Of a DNA stretch of 64,000 nucleotides, positions 24,257-36,450 are shown in pieces. Every line of letters begins with the position of its first letter. The first letter of the stretch is position 1. The stretch is taken from assembly GCA_036346395.1 (NCBI GenBank), contig CM070596.1, positions 7,239,843 to 7,303,842 of the forward strand, written 5' to 3'. Under the pieces are notes generated by a model. It was not told where the DNA came from and searched no databases. It worked only from the letters and a program-made list of their open reading frames with translations. Made by a program: the position numbers and the translations under genes. Source of the DNA: Hsuehochloa calcarea. Lineage: Eukaryota > Streptophyta > Magnoliopsida > Poales > Poaceae.

Positions 24257-27200
24257 TTAATCGTCCAGCTCAACAAGCTGTGCCCTTCTCTCCGCGGCTT
24301 TCTTCCTGACAAAAATTCCCCATCTCATAGCTGCCTTTATCTTAAGCCACCCAACAACAGCTTTGCCAGATGAACGGCTGCGCTCACCTTCGAAACCAAA
24401 GCTTGGCAATGGAGATGGCATGTAAGACGGGAAACCAAATGCATCTTCTGGCAAATTGGTGGAAGCTCCACCCATACTGAAGACCCTGAGCAGCTGCTGC
24501 ATGTCTTCGCTCTCAAGCATCTGGTGGCTTTTCATGCGAATGTCTTCGGTGAAGTCATCAGCATACTGATTATCACGGTTTCGAGGCCAATCATCATAAC
24601 CAACGTTTGCTGGTTGAATTGACTGGCTTTGAGAAATTACTTGTTGCAATTGGCCCAGTTCCAGGCCCATGGCATCATTTGCAGTTTCTTGATTAACAGA
24701 CCCCATCAACATGCTAGGCGGTAAAAATGAAAAGGTGTCATCATATGGCACAGGGACATTGGCAGATGTACTTTGAAGCTGGGCTGACTGTGTTGTTGAC
24801 TGGTTGCCATCATACCCTATGGAACCACTTGTGCCTGAAATGAATAAAACAAAGCATGTGGTTTTCAAAGAATATTCCAGTGACATAACATATTTCACAC
24901 ACCCTATAGTTCAACTATTTATTTTCATATGTGTAAGCATGTTTTAGCGTATCCATCACATTAAATCCTATATTCCAAGTTTTGAACTAAAACTAGAAAA
25001 GGTAACTTAGAAATAGTATCTAAGCACTCAGATGCTGCTCACCTGCTGGAGATGGTCTTGGCATGCTCGTTGAAGAAATGTGCTGTTCATACGAAGCAGG
25101 ATAACTCTCAGGAGGAGGACGAGTCTCAGCCTGACTAATGGATGCAGCCTTTTTCTTCGGTTTAGGGTTCAAGAGAGCTTTACCATCATATTCAATGACA
25201 TACATCCAATTATCATATGCTTTCTTCACCAGCGTATCAGCAAAGAGCTGTAACAAACAATACCATTCTAATCAGTTGGCCTTTTATTATTTAAAAAAAT
25301 CACTTCCACTGCAAATCAGAGCTTAGAAAAATAAACTCAGAGCGATAATTAATTAAACAGAACGCTTAAACATGCTAGGCTAGTACATCTCAAGAACTAC
25401 TGGAGTCAATATTGTTAGATGTGTATTACTACCTATGTATTTTCTCTGTTGTATAAGAGGTTAGCTGCATATATGTCATACCTGTACTTGTATATATATT
25501 AGCCCACTAGCCTCACGATGAATACAAGTGTTATTCATAATATGGTATCAGAGCTAAGGTTCAAACCCTAGCCTCCAAATTAGCCTTCATCCTCTTCCGT
25601 TGCCCGCTGCCTCCGGGAGGAGTAATCTCCACTCCCGGGGGCAGCCATGTTAGTTTTAGTCGTAACCTCCTCCTCGTGAGATTTCTCCCATTCGGTGAAC
25701 CGGGCCTCCTCTTCATCGTCAGCCTCATCCTCGACGGATCCAGCGTAGCACGTCACCGCAATCCTTGGATCCCGTCGGATATGGGCCTCGTCGTCGTCGT
25801 TGACCGTCGGCTCGGCCTCATCCTCACTGGATCCAGCGCAGCTTGTCGCCGCTGGCTCATCTTCACCAGAACGGACGCCGCCAAGCTCAGTTTTCACTCA
25901 TCCCCAACAAACCCAGGCTCAGGATCGTCTTCCCCGACGAGCCTCTTCATCGTCTCTACGTCGTCCTCGAGCTCCTCCATCCGACCGGCTCAGGCGCCCG
26001 CCAGCTCGCCTCGCTAGATCTTCTCGTTAGGTCGCCAGCGTCCTCATCATCGTCTCCTCGAGATCGACCCCACCGCCGGTCGCTTGAGCTCCAATCGGCC
26101 CTGATCTGCTCGCGCCACCGGCTACCCTTGCGCTTTCGCCTCCGGATCAGCTGTCGGCTCATGACGACAGTCGTTGACTCATGGCGACCACGATGGGACT
26201 GTGCCAGAGAGGGGTGGCTCATGGCGACCACGATGGGTTTGCGGCTACCGAGAGGAGTCGTCGTCGATTGAGAAAAGCAGAGAGAGGGAGTGTCGATTGA
26301 GAAAAGAGAGGAGAGAGAAAAAAGGGTTTCTGTTGCTAGTATTTGCTACTATGAGTTTCTTTTTCCCTTTGAGTCCATCCAAGTCCGTAACACTCTGTCT
26401 TTGAGTTTCGTCTAAGTCGTGTGAGTCCACAAAGTCCTTGTCAGTCAGCCGATTGCTTCTTGGCTCACTCCTTCCCTTTTGCATGGCAGCAATCGCCGAT
26501 CTTCTCTCCGAGCCGTTGCAGACCGTAGAAGTTGTTATGATGTCGCCGCTCTCTCTGAGCCGCCGCCCCGAGCTTCTAAGGCCGTCGCGCTTCTTCCAGA
26601 TCGCCTCCATTGCGCTTCTTGTGCACCGCGACACCGCTGTCTTGGGTTTCGATTTGCGCCACCATGCTTCTATATATTCCTCTTCGGCTTGATTTGACAG
26701 TTTTCTCTATTCCTGTCGGTTTCATCATCTTCTTCGTCGTGTTGTTACGATCGACTTTCTCCCACTTGCCTCTATTTTCTCTGCCCCTGTATCTGTGGTG
26801 TTGCCCTATTGTTCTAGGGTTTAGTCTCGTGTCCCTTGTACTATATATATTGCTCATTGGCTATTACAATACATACACAATATTCGTAACAAATATAACA
26901 TTGAATACACCAGAGAGTTAAACAATGCACATATGACAGTACCAGACACTCAATGGTTGATGCACATTACAAACATTCATCACCTTGAATATGTAGAAGG
27001 GCGTGTGAACAGATCTAGACCAATGTGGCATAACATGAAGTTGGAAGTATACATTATTGCCATTTTCAAAGCTCCACAACTGGACAATTTTAATTGCAAT
27101 TATCTTGCATGAGTGCATGTTAAAATGAATGGGAACAACATTTATGTTTGATCTTAGAAGACAACTAAAATATGATATGCATAAGCCAATAATACTAACC

Positions 27201-30200
27201 TTTTGGCTATCATCGAGACTCTCAGATGAATAGAACTGCTCACCGAAATCAACCCACAGAATGCATAGATGTTGTTGAAAATAGCACCAACAGTTCTGCT
27301 CTCATCAGAATAATATATGTAATATTTCCCACTTAAGACACACGTCTTTGCATGTTCCACAAGGCTATCCCACATCTTGTTGGACATACCACTTCCAAGG
27401 ATCTAGCACAGCAGAACAGCTTAGAAGTTAGAACTCAAAAAAAGAAGGAAGGGCCTGAAAAAGAAACAAACTTACCTTGCGCAACTTCTGTGGGTCCCGT
27501 ACCACAAACCTAAGGAAATCTTCAACTGTTGAAATTCCAGACTTGTTCAACCTATTGTGGAATGAACCATCCTTCCCAATTTTTTCCAACCTCCAGACCT
27601 CATCTTTCAATGCAGGTGGATAATGCTTCTTGTACACTAAAGAAATGCAATTTAAATTGTTCAGAGAAATGTCAAAAAGAAGCACATGATGATTACTATA
27701 GAGGACTTACATTCTCCTCTATGGTCCTTAACCATGAAAGCTTCAGTTTTGGCCTCACGGATGCGAACACCCTCGCAAAGTCCTGAGGCAATCTTCAAAC
27801 CAAGTCTGAATTTCCTACTCCTTATCCAGCTAGAGTTATCTGTGAACGTGAGCTCCCCAATTGTGCCAACACCTTCTTTTAATGTGACTTGGAGATCACC
27901 AGTTAAAAGAGGTCGCTTTCCCTCACGCTCCTTCACTACATGACTGTCAAACTCTTCTCCTGTCCAGCCTTCCTCATCTTCATTGTTGAAATCACCTTCT
28001 AGAACAACAATGTCAAGTTTGGCAGACGACTCTGGTCCAGAAGATACAACACAACTGGTGCCAGCATCAAGCAAAACAACATGAATTGCAGCTCCTTGCT
28101 CCCCTTCAACTTTTCCTCCGGTAAAAAGGGGAAGGGATAGTCTTGTCCTGAACTGGAGTTGCAGATTTCTTCCATCAGGACCTTCAATTCGCTTTGGAGA
28201 AGACCTGCATTATTCCAATCAGTGGCAAGAAAATATAGATAAAATGGTTCCTATAGAAGGCTGTTTGCCTTTTAGGCTTTAAAGTCTACCTGCTTGATTT
28301 TAATTGCTAAAACCTAGCATGGTAAATGAAGCCAAGTTACTTTACAGTTTTACACATCCTTAAATGTGCCGCAAGAACATGTTACTGGTGAAAGAACTAC
28401 CGTCATGCGTTATTTACATTCTAAAATTGAGTAAGAAAAGGCTGTTTTGTGGCATATACAACTAGAAGATAGGAACAGGAGTATTATATTGACTTCGATT
28501 GTTGGTTTGATATATAACTAGATGATACCTTATAAGGAAGTGTGGAAAAAACCCAGTTTATTAGGCAAGTAGAGGAAATATGGAACAGAGTACCTTCCAG
28601 TAATTGTTGCAGGACCAAGTCTGCCCAACGCACGCTCCACTTCTTCACTAACCTATAAGCAAATTGTTTTAGAAAATCAAATACAATCAACAGAATAGAC
28701 ATTTAGTAACTCAATAAAGAAACAGAATAATAGTATTTCTGCTTAATAGATATTTGTTTTGTTCTTACCACTCTACGAAGAATTGGTTCCAATGATGAGC
28801 AAAGCCTCTGTAGACTATCCACCTTTAATGCTTCAACAATAACACTGTACAGTTGAAAGAGATAGAGTGATAGACTATTTACTACATAGGAATATAACAG
28901 ATCATGATAAAAAATGTAATTTAACTTTCCATATGTTAAAATAAGGAGCCAAGCTTACAAAAATGAATGCACAAGCAAGAGAAGTATTTTTTTGGCAAAA
29001 GCTAGTCAAAACTTTTACAATAGCAACAAATAAGTATTCTTGTCCTGATTTAATGATGTTCCAAATTCAAAGGTAAACCCTAAAAAATAATATTCACTAA
29101 AACCGTTTAAAATGGTAGTTAGTAAATCTTTGACAGGCCACAGCCCCAACATCAAAAGTTTGGTGCACTTCGTAGTATTCTTCTAGCATCTGCAAACAGA
29201 ACCACAAGTACAGATATATGCAAGCAAATGATAAACGCTGGTAATTAAAAAGATAAAACTCGATTGTCACTAATTGTCCTACAATTATCCATGCAGTCTC
29301 TAACACATCCAACACTACATGTTCGCACAGACCACAACCAAGAAGGTGCCATGTGCTAAATTCCCTGAAGACCCCTCAATGCAATCATACGATCACACTA
29401 AACAAAGGTTGCTTCGGCTATTCAAATAAACAGGGAAAGAGTACCTAAGTTATCCCTAAAAGCACAACCCCCAAAATGTCACTCCCTCCGTTAATTTTTA
29501 AATGAAGTTTTAAAGATGGATTTTTTACATTTGCAAGGCAAAAGATAGTTATATGATATATCTTCCCAAATTGCCCTCCACTTGTAAAATGCATACTTCA
29601 TTGTACTAGACCATTAATTACCGGGAGATTTTTGTTCATTGGCTACTTGGGTTATTTCGTAGATGAACAAGTTTAATGAGATTCCAAAGGAGACAAATTT
29701 AATATGGGTATAGTGGCAATCTTGTGTGTTGTCTACTTGTCTTAATATATATGCATGACAGCATGAGGCTAAAACTTCATTTAAAAAAAGAATGGAGGGA
29801 ATAGTAAACTTGGAGTTAAAACTAGGGCAACAAGCTCAGAAAAGACCTCTCATTTGCTTTTGTTTGGATGCGTGCTGGACAGTGTACAGTCTACATCTCG
29901 CTTTTGGTCAATTGTTTTGAATGATGTGTAGGAGTCCTTCCTGTGCAAATCCTTGATATTTGCATCAGGATCGTGAGTGTGTTCCCAAAGCTTTTTATGA
30001 TAGACAGTTCTTGTTCTTTTCTCAACAGTTAACTACACATTTACCAAGATTGCAACCATTTCCCCAACAGAGCACACTAATCCCAGTTTAAATCCTAGTT
30101 TCAGCACTAATTTGTAATCACCCAAGGCAACTTCAAACCACACATAATTAAAAATAAATAAATAAAATACCATATTTTATGGTTCAGCAGAGCAACTATA

Positions 30201-30601
30201 AGACTACTCAGTACTCATTTACTCCATATAACAACTTACCACCCCATATCCCAAAAAATATACAGGATTGTGTCAAGATGTATTCAAATTGCACATCAAC
30301 AAATCAGCATCAGTAAACTTAAACAAGTAATTAAAAAATCTCAATTGTATATAGTATTGTACGGTGCCACTAAATCACGAAAACTTTTTGTACGATCCAG
30401 CATAGGAAGCCGAGTAACTCTAGTCTCGCTAGCATTCGTGCAACTAAATCCACACAACTACCCAACAACACACCACGCAGTTAAAAGGGAAACTAAAACT
30501 GCAAGAATTCCTAACCTGGCCAGAGCAGGGGGCCGCGGCCGCTTGGCCTCGGGGCGGCCATCGCCGGCGGCCTCGGGGTCGCGCCCTCGCTTCTCCTTCA
30601 T
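24257..30601 (-). CDS. CBP60-family calmodulin-binding protein (8 coding exons, one frame break)
   Basis: Coding exons, in transcript order: 30601-30516, 28844-28769, 28652-28594, 28204-27711, 27636-27476, 27402-27200, 25247-25043, 24834-24257. All introns fit GT-AG and phases join except in exon 6. The product is about 620 residues. After a basic N-terminus (MKEKRGRDPEAAG) comes the CBP60 N-terminal domain (SLEPILRRVVSEEVERAL onward), the central domain (LRFVVRDPQKLRKILGSGMS) and the C-terminal domain (DTLVKKAYDNWMYVIEYDGK). It ends in a basic amphipathic helix (WLKIKAAMRWGIFVRKKAAE), the C-terminal calmodulin-binding site typical of group a-e members. CBP60s are plant nuclear proteins; several regulate immunity genes downstream of calcium. 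Exon 6 is one base short near 27241-27246, shifting the frame between GLIS and EQFYSSESL. A 120-bp intron probably splits the 5' UTR. Confidence 0.9.
25413..26891 (+). mobile_element. TRIM-like LTR element in CBP60 intron 6
   Basis: Perfect 5-base duplications AATAT flank it (25408-25412 and 26892-26896). The left LTR is 25413-25542, starting TGTTAGATG. The right LTR is 26743-26891, starting TGTTACGATCG and ending TAACA. The two are clearly diverged but share CTATTTTCTCTG-like and TTGTA-TATATAT blocks. A PBS, TGGTATCAGAGC, abuts the left LTR at 25543-25554. The 1.2-kb interior has no retroviral domain, only GC-rich open stretches and a short direct repeat (CATGGCGACCACGATGGG near 26180 and 26220). 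It lies antisense to the gene in the intron between exons 6 and 7. Confidence 0.8.
29481..29806. mobile_element. Stowaway-like MITE in CBP60 intron 1
   Basis: Left end ACTCCCTCCGTTAATTTTT; the reverse complement of the right end is TATTCCCTCCATTCTTTTTT. Both continue into a shared AAATGAAGTTTTA. CTCCCTCC-type ends are the Stowaway hallmark. The TA duplication is degenerate. About 325 bases, no coding capacity. Confidence 0.7.
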
Positions 30602-30933
30602 CGCCGGCACGGAACCCTAGCCAACACCCACAACAAATCTGCACCGAATTGAGCGAATCAGGCATCAGATTTCGCCGGATTTCCTCCTCCTTTATCAAAT
30701 TGGCATGCCAGAAGAATCAATTGAGAGCGAGAGAAAGAGAGAGATTTGCTCACCTCACCTGGGCTGAGGGCTGGATTCGGAGACGAGGCGAAGAGATCGC
30801 GAGGAGGGGACGGGAGAGAGGTCAACGACGCGTCGGCGGGGGAACTCCGGGTGAGATGGCAGATTCTTTGTAGGATGGAGATACCAGCCACTGAAAAGCG
30901 CTGCTTCTTTGCAAATGACCCCTCCGGGTAACT
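30602..30933 (-). promoter_or_regulatory. CBP60 5' UTR with leader intron
   Basis: On the minus strand, a donor GTGAGG at 30758-30753 and an acceptor TGCAG at 30643-30639 bound a 120-base leader intron, leaving 37 untranslated bases before the ATG at 30601. The upstream leader is GC-rich and pyrimidine-rich. The transcription start is not determined. Splice sites are inferred from sequence only. Confidence 0.55.
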
Positions 30934-31440
30934 CGATTTTCTTCTCCGGACATGTCTGGGACATATAAATTCTGTTGGAAACAATTCAATTCCCGAAGCC
31001 TATGAAAATCTCCATGATCCATAAACTTATCGATCATGCCCACGTTTCATAAGTGTAACATGTATTTGAATTATAATGTGGGTTTGCCTCATCGAAATCA
31101 AAATGCTAGGTTGAAGTGGACAAAAGAGTTCAATACATGACATTTTATGATTATGCAGGCGCCTCAATTTTCTTTTCCAGGTCCATCAACCGAAAATTTT
31201 GTTCCATTAACGAGGTCTGTCTGGAACATAGTAATTCTATCGGAAACAATTCAATTTTTATGTAAATATATAAAAATCTCCATGTTCCAAACGAGCTCTA
31301 AACTTCAGTCAAGCCCACGTTTCATAAGTATAACATGTATTTGGATTCGGATGTGGGTTTGCCTAACCAGAAATCAATATGCCGTATGTTGAAGTGGTCA
31401 AAAGAGTTCAATATATGTCATCTTATGATTATGTACCCTA
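30934..31440. repeat. tandem duplication upstream of CBP60
   Basis: Two diverged copies, about 30934-31159 and 31166-31436. Both contain GGAAACAATTCAATT, CCCACGTTTCATAAGT, GTGGGTTTGCC and a TTATGATTATG end in the same order. They lie in the upstream region of the minus-strand gene, so the duplication could have copied regulatory sites. Origin unknown. Confidence 0.75.
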
Positions 31441-33344
31441 GGGCTCATGGTGTCTTAAATTAGAGGATTTATAATGGATTTGTATTGCACTATTGCTAAT
31501 GGCAGGTCTTGGGAGAAAAGGGGCCAATCTAACATCGTATACTTGGATATCGCCAATAACATATGCATGAAACGTGAAAGAGGAGCCATAGTGGACCCCG
31601 CATCATTTGCATAAAACATAACAAACTTCATTGCCCTCCATTTAAGTAAGTACATATGTAGAATTCCATAGATTAGGAAATACATATCATGCTTTCATAA
31701 GAAACTAGCTAAATATCAGCGCGTCTAAGTTTTTTCCCATAAGATTTCATGTTAAATTGGAGTTAAATCCACCACGCTCATGTGAGTGCGCCTCCGTCAA
31801 TATTCACTAAGACGCTAAGCACTAGTCAAACAATTAGACAAACCAATGCCTAATATCTAATCGCCAATTAGGTAGACCACCATCATTTTAAACACTGGAT
31901 CAACAAGAACCTGTGAGGTCACGAATTTATCTTCGATCTTCGTATTTATAGACGTGCGCTAAGAGACGCAATCGCTGGTATAAATTGGAGTTAAAATCTA
32001 CCGAATCACAACACAGATAAGCAAACTTTCCGAAAAAGCTCGTTTTACAAGCCCTAAACTGCAAAATAGCAAAATCCACCCCGCCAACGAGGGCATTTAC
32101 GCTGCCCACTAGCCGAGAATCCACCGCCACCTGGGCCCCACGAAACCGTTGGTCCCACTTTACATAAGGACACGAGGCATGGGCCTCGGGTACGTATAGT
32201 TTGTACATGCACGCACCCATCCAAAAGCGGGAGCCGCACATCGCGGGCCCCGCGCCGACAGTGACGTCGCCATCCTGATTGATCAGGATGACGTGGTTTT
32301 GGGCCCACGCAGCCGGAGTATATATAGTATTCTAACCCAAAGCCAAAAACAACACGACACGCCGTGGCACAACTGCACCAGGCGTGCGTGGGTCGGCGGC
32401 GTGATATTTTTGCATCGCCACGATCAGATAACGATTGGCACCATGTGGAAGTGGAGCAGCCCAAGAGAATATAATTAGCTCAGGAATAGGCCCATCCCCC
32501 AGCCCGGTAGCCGAACTTGCGACGAACTCAGGAGTCAGGAGTACGGCGGGAATCGACGGAACGCACGATTTCGCACGGAATTGGCCGGAATTGGCGTTTT
32601 GTGAAACGGAATGAAATCCTTCAGACCGGAAAACGCTGCACACACGAAAAAGTAGTTACTGTCAAGATTTCAGTAGTCGACTCTGTTACAAACTCGTATA
32701 TCAATATATAACATGAGCAATCACATGAACACAATAGAGACAAGGTAAACACAAATGTATATGAGAGATAAAGGTGGAGCTCTTTCTATTCATCATCTCA
32801 TTCTATTTACAATCATGAGTCATATTTATACACAAAACCCACCAGAGACAGTTTAGTCTTTTACCCATAAAATAAGGTTTCTTAATGGTTACAAAACATT
32901 TACAAAGATCCATGTTGCAAATGAGATGGCGTTAATGCTTGCCACGTAGGACGAGAGGCTGACAGATAGATGTGTTATGTTGATCCACTTCGTTTGGTTG
33001 ACCTAAGCCAGTAAGAGCATATACAATACTGGTGTTTAGAGAGAAGCTCAGCAAATAAAAACTAACTTTTCTTACCACATACGATACATAAGATGTTTAT
33101 TTTGTAGCATCGATGTTTAATTAGGCCAGTGCTTAACATGTACTTAGGTATATAACTATATATAATATATAAAAAATACAATCATCTAAGCACTTACAAA
33201 AGAGATATTTACATAGGAGGAAATGATTTTTACATGGGTACTTGATGATGTGACTAGGGGCGGAGCTAGGATTAGACCATAGGGGGCGATAGCTTGAGGA
33301 GAGACATGAATTTGTTATCATTCTATTTAAGCTACTTATGAAAG
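31441..33344. other. intergenic, no gene recognised
   Basis: No conserved coding blocks. It includes a hairpin next to a TGACGTGG motif and a TATATATAG box at about 32272-32330. A stretch at 32684-32900 looks like a decayed LTR on the minus strand (starts TGTTACAAACTCG, TATAAATA read on the minus strand), but its far end was not found. Confidence 0.5.
32272..32330 (+). promoter_or_regulatory. promoter-like cluster: hairpin, TGACGTGG, TATA box
   Basis: CATCCTGA-TTGA-TCAGGATG forms a perfect 8-base stem. It is followed at once by TGACGTGG, a bZIP-type ACGT core, and about 35 bases later by GTATATATAG. No clear downstream reading frame was found on the plus strand, so this may be a relic promoter or chance. 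Confidence 0.35.
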
Positions 33345-33600
33345 GAAAAATTCAGGATTTATCACTTCTAAGCTCCTTAATTTAGTATTTGCTACATTTA
33401 AGTTTCTTCTTGATAATTTCTCACTCCTAAGCACTAAATATCTATAATTTGACACTCCAGGCGTATTCTAGTAATTTTGTTTTTATTTTGCACCAAAATC
33501 CACTGTGAAAGATGCATTTACCCTTTCCTATCCAAGAAGAAACTCAAAGGTGTTAAATCCTAAATCAAGGAGCTTAGGAGTGACAAATCCTTAATTTTTT
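33345..33600. mobile_element. MITE with ~70-base terminal inverted repeats
   Basis: The left arm (AAAAATTCAGGATTTATCAC...AGTTTCTTCTTG) matches the reverse complement of the right arm (AAAAAATTAAGGATTTGTCA...AGTTTCTTCTTG) over about 70 bases. The total is about 256 bases with no coding capacity. Superfamily unknown; no clear target duplication was seen. Confidence 0.7.
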
Positions 33601-34960
33601 CTTATAAAAAATAGAAGTTTTCATAGGAGAAAACTTTTTATATGAAAAAGCAATAGAAAACAAATAATGAAAATGGTGGATGATAACTTGAGCTTGGTGC
33701 ACATGCACACTTTACCGAGCCATTGAAGGTGTGGTAGAAGCCAGATACAAGAAAGAAGTGTTTGATCAAACTCTAAACATGTAGGGATATGAAATATCTT
33801 GGGCTTGTACAATACAAATTAGACTCAATACTATCTTAAAATTTGGGAACAAAATATAATCTATATGCTACATAAAATGGGTTTATGTGCCACAAATTAA
33901 CCCCTAGGTTTTTTAATTTCATTCTAATTGTTACCTGATCACATAAATTGAATTAGTAAGAGTTTAGTCCTAGTAAAATTCCAATGCTGCTACATGCTAA
34001 TGAAAGGTAGTAAAAAATCATGAGAGGCCCAGGCCTGCCCGCCCCCTTGTTTACGTTTCTGGATGTGACTATATTCTTTCTTGAAGTACCTATATATAAC
34101 CATCTTGTATTGTACATATCCTTCTTCCCCGACCTATACTCCAATATTCGCTGAGTCTCCTCTGGATCTTCTGACTTCAACTCCAAATATCAAAATTGAA
34201 GTAAGGCCCCATGGAGATTAGATGACAGAAATGCGAAGGAACCATGCCTTTTCATCCTTATTATCTCCAACTAATAGGTTTATTAGGGGCTCTTATCCAC
34301 ACCACACTGGTTGAACCATGGCATACAAATCACCTCTTTACATTCTTTCTTTCTTTTCGAGTAAGATCTCATTTGATCAAATTCTTGGTTGTGTAAGGCA
34401 ATTATTAAATGTTTTCACTTCAACTCTTTCACATCATTCCTTAAAAACAATTGGGGAATCGATAATATACTATCCACTTAGATGTGTATTAAGATTATAC
34501 CATCATTTTAGATGTAATTGGTTTTTTAAACCCCCTCACTCTGCTTAGTCTGTTTCTCAGTAAAATGCCCCGTTTGCAATATTTTATTAATATCTGGTGT
34601 GTTTTTTTTCCTTCAATTTTGGCCACAAGAAATGACCAGAATACCCCTCATTCCTCTCTATCTCTCTCCCCCTTTATTTGTCCCTCCCATTTCCTATTCC
34701 CCAACCAGAGGCAGCCATGGGAGCTCCTAGCCGACCTTGGCGTCGGTGAGGGATGCAGCATCTGCATCGAGCGAGCACAAAAATGGAACACTATAGGCAC
34801 GACGATCTCTTGGGTGGAAAGAGCACACCAAGAGGCGGCCTATGGCGGCGGCGTGGTCACGTACAATAGCAGCATCGACACCGCTACTATGGTGGCAACA
34901 AGACAATGACTTCCTCGTGAAATTAAGTATGTTATGAGCATATACAGGGCGAGGGGAACT
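33601..34960. other. intergenic, no gene recognised
   Basis: AT-rich sequence with short unconserved open stretches on both strands. Nothing was matched to a known family. Confidence 0.5.
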
Positions 34961-35029
34961 CACCAAAGTGGACGATGAGAACAGGGAATGACTGAGGCGG
35001 GCTGGCGATAAGAGCCGAGGGCGGCGCGA

Positions 35030-35275
35030 CGAGTTCGACTTGGAGGCGATGAACTCGGTAGAGATGCGGGTGAATATGCTATTGGCACTGGTGAGATAGA
35101 GGTTGGTGAACTGACCAGCTTTGTGGCCCTTGGAGGTGTTGCCAAGGAAGAGGACGACGAGCTCAGTGTCGGCGGCGTGCACGTTGTGCCACCAGGTGAT
35201 GACACCGAAGGGGAGCGCGAGCACGTCACCCTCCTTAACGGGGTTCACCTTCTCGATGGCCTTTAGGAGCACAAG
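35030..35275 (-). pseudogene. RmlC-like cupin gene fragment
   Basis: Minus-strand translation contains GDVLALPFGVITWWHN, then TELVVLFLGNTSKGHKAGQF and IFTRISTEF. These resemble one barrel of the plant 11S-globulin-like / RmlC-like cupin proteins. Only about 80 residues are recognisable; the N-terminal part and second barrel are absent. The frame continues into unrelated Ser/Arg-rich sequence, so this is a relic or transposon-carried fragment. A CACTA element begins 75 bases upstream of it. Confidence 0.65.
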
Positions 35276-35349
35276 GAGGGGCCAGAGGGCGGTGGTCTCG
35301 AGGTGAAGGTCAGAGCCGAGGTCCTAAAGATCGCAGCGGTAGCCCCTGA

Positions 35350-36450
35350 CACCTCTACAAAATATGGCATACTAGACGTCTCATCACAAACGATTTCTTT
35401 GAAACCGTCTGTGTTGTACCTATCATAGATGGTTTTTTAATAAGAATCGTCTGTGATATGTAGTAATGGCTAGAACCGTCTGTGATACATAATTATCACA
35501 GACGGTTCTTGTTAATAACATTCTGTGAATCATCACAGACGATTTTTATCATGAACCGTCTGTGATGTCTTCGAATATCACAGACGGTGTATATTTAAAA
35601 CCGTCTGTGAATCATCACAGACGGTCTGATACTTTTGTTTTGTTGGGCGGGGAAACGAAAATTTGGACTTAATGGACGGGCTGTTGAAACTCGCTTTATA
35701 TTAACCAATTCTCCTCACACCTCACACCTTACACCTCAATCTCCTCCTCTGCCATCTCTCCTCTAACCGAGTGCCACCGCCTCGCCCTGACCTTGTGCCC
35801 GGCCTCTCACAAGCTCGTCGCCCGGGGTCTCCTCCACCTCACCCCAGCCTTGTCGTCGCTGGCCTTCCCCGACCTCATAGCCCATGGGCTCCCCCAACAT
35901 CGTCGCCCCCCGCCTCCTCCACTTCATCGCCCCAACCTAGTCGTTGTCGGCCTCCCCCGACCTCATAGCACAAGGGCTTCCCTGACATCGTCGCCCCCAG
36001 TCTCCTCCACTTCGTCTCCCCGGCCTCTCACGACCTCGTCACCCCCGGCCTCCTCCACCTCGCTCCGGCCTCATCGTCCCCAGCTCTCCCAACCTCGTCG
36101 CCCCCGGCCTCCCTCAACATTGTCGCCCCCGACCTCCCCCGACCTCGTTGCCTCCAGCCTCCTTCGACATCGTCGCCCTCGACCTATACCTTAGATCGCG
36201 CACTGTCCGGTAAAACAACCATAACTTTTGCATGCAAACTCAGATTGCGACGTTCTTTTGCTCGTCGGAAAGCTAATTGATTATCACAGACGTTTCTTAT
36301 TTAGAACTGTCTGTGATAGCTTTTTCACAGATGGTTCAAAAATCATTTGTGATGACCTCATATTATCACATACATATAAATTCAGACGGTTCAAAAACCG
36401 TATGTGATGACGGTTTAGAGCCGTCTGTGATGACCCTATCTGTAGTAGTG
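35350..36450. mobile_element. non-autonomous CACTA (En/Spm) element
   Basis: The right end, read on the minus strand, is CACTACTACAGATAGGGTCA. The left end, CACCTCTACAAAATATGG, is a degraded version. Both subterminal zones (35380-35630 and 36280-36435) carry many direct and inverted copies of ACCGTCTGTGAT, the expected layout for transposase-binding repeats. The flanking triplets are TGA and CGA, an imperfect 3-base duplication. No transposase is encoded. The 0.5-kb core is a GC-rich, Pro/Ser-coding-like repeat array. Confidence 0.8.
35771..36190 (+). repeat. GC-rich imperfect repeat array inside the CACTA element
   Basis: Imperfect repeats built on CCTCGTCGCCCCCGGCCTCC and close variants. 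All frames look Pro/Ser/Leu-rich, with no family match. It could be a captured and expanded gene fragment. Confidence 0.5.

Noticed and set aside
32054..32464. Minus-strand open stretch of 136 codons
   Set aside because: Composition-driven; Cys/Arg-rich with no known family, no conserved motif and no splice context.
32684..32900. Possible solo LTR (minus strand, TGTTACAAAC start)
   Set aside because: Second boundary and target duplication not found; mentioned only inside the intergenic entry.
33953..34186. Minus-strand 77-codon open stretch
   Set aside because: No domain; may be transposon debris, not supported as a gene.
34565..34909. Plus-strand 114-codon open stretch antisense to the cupin-side sequence
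   Set aside because: No motif or family match; overlaps sequence better explained as relic flank.
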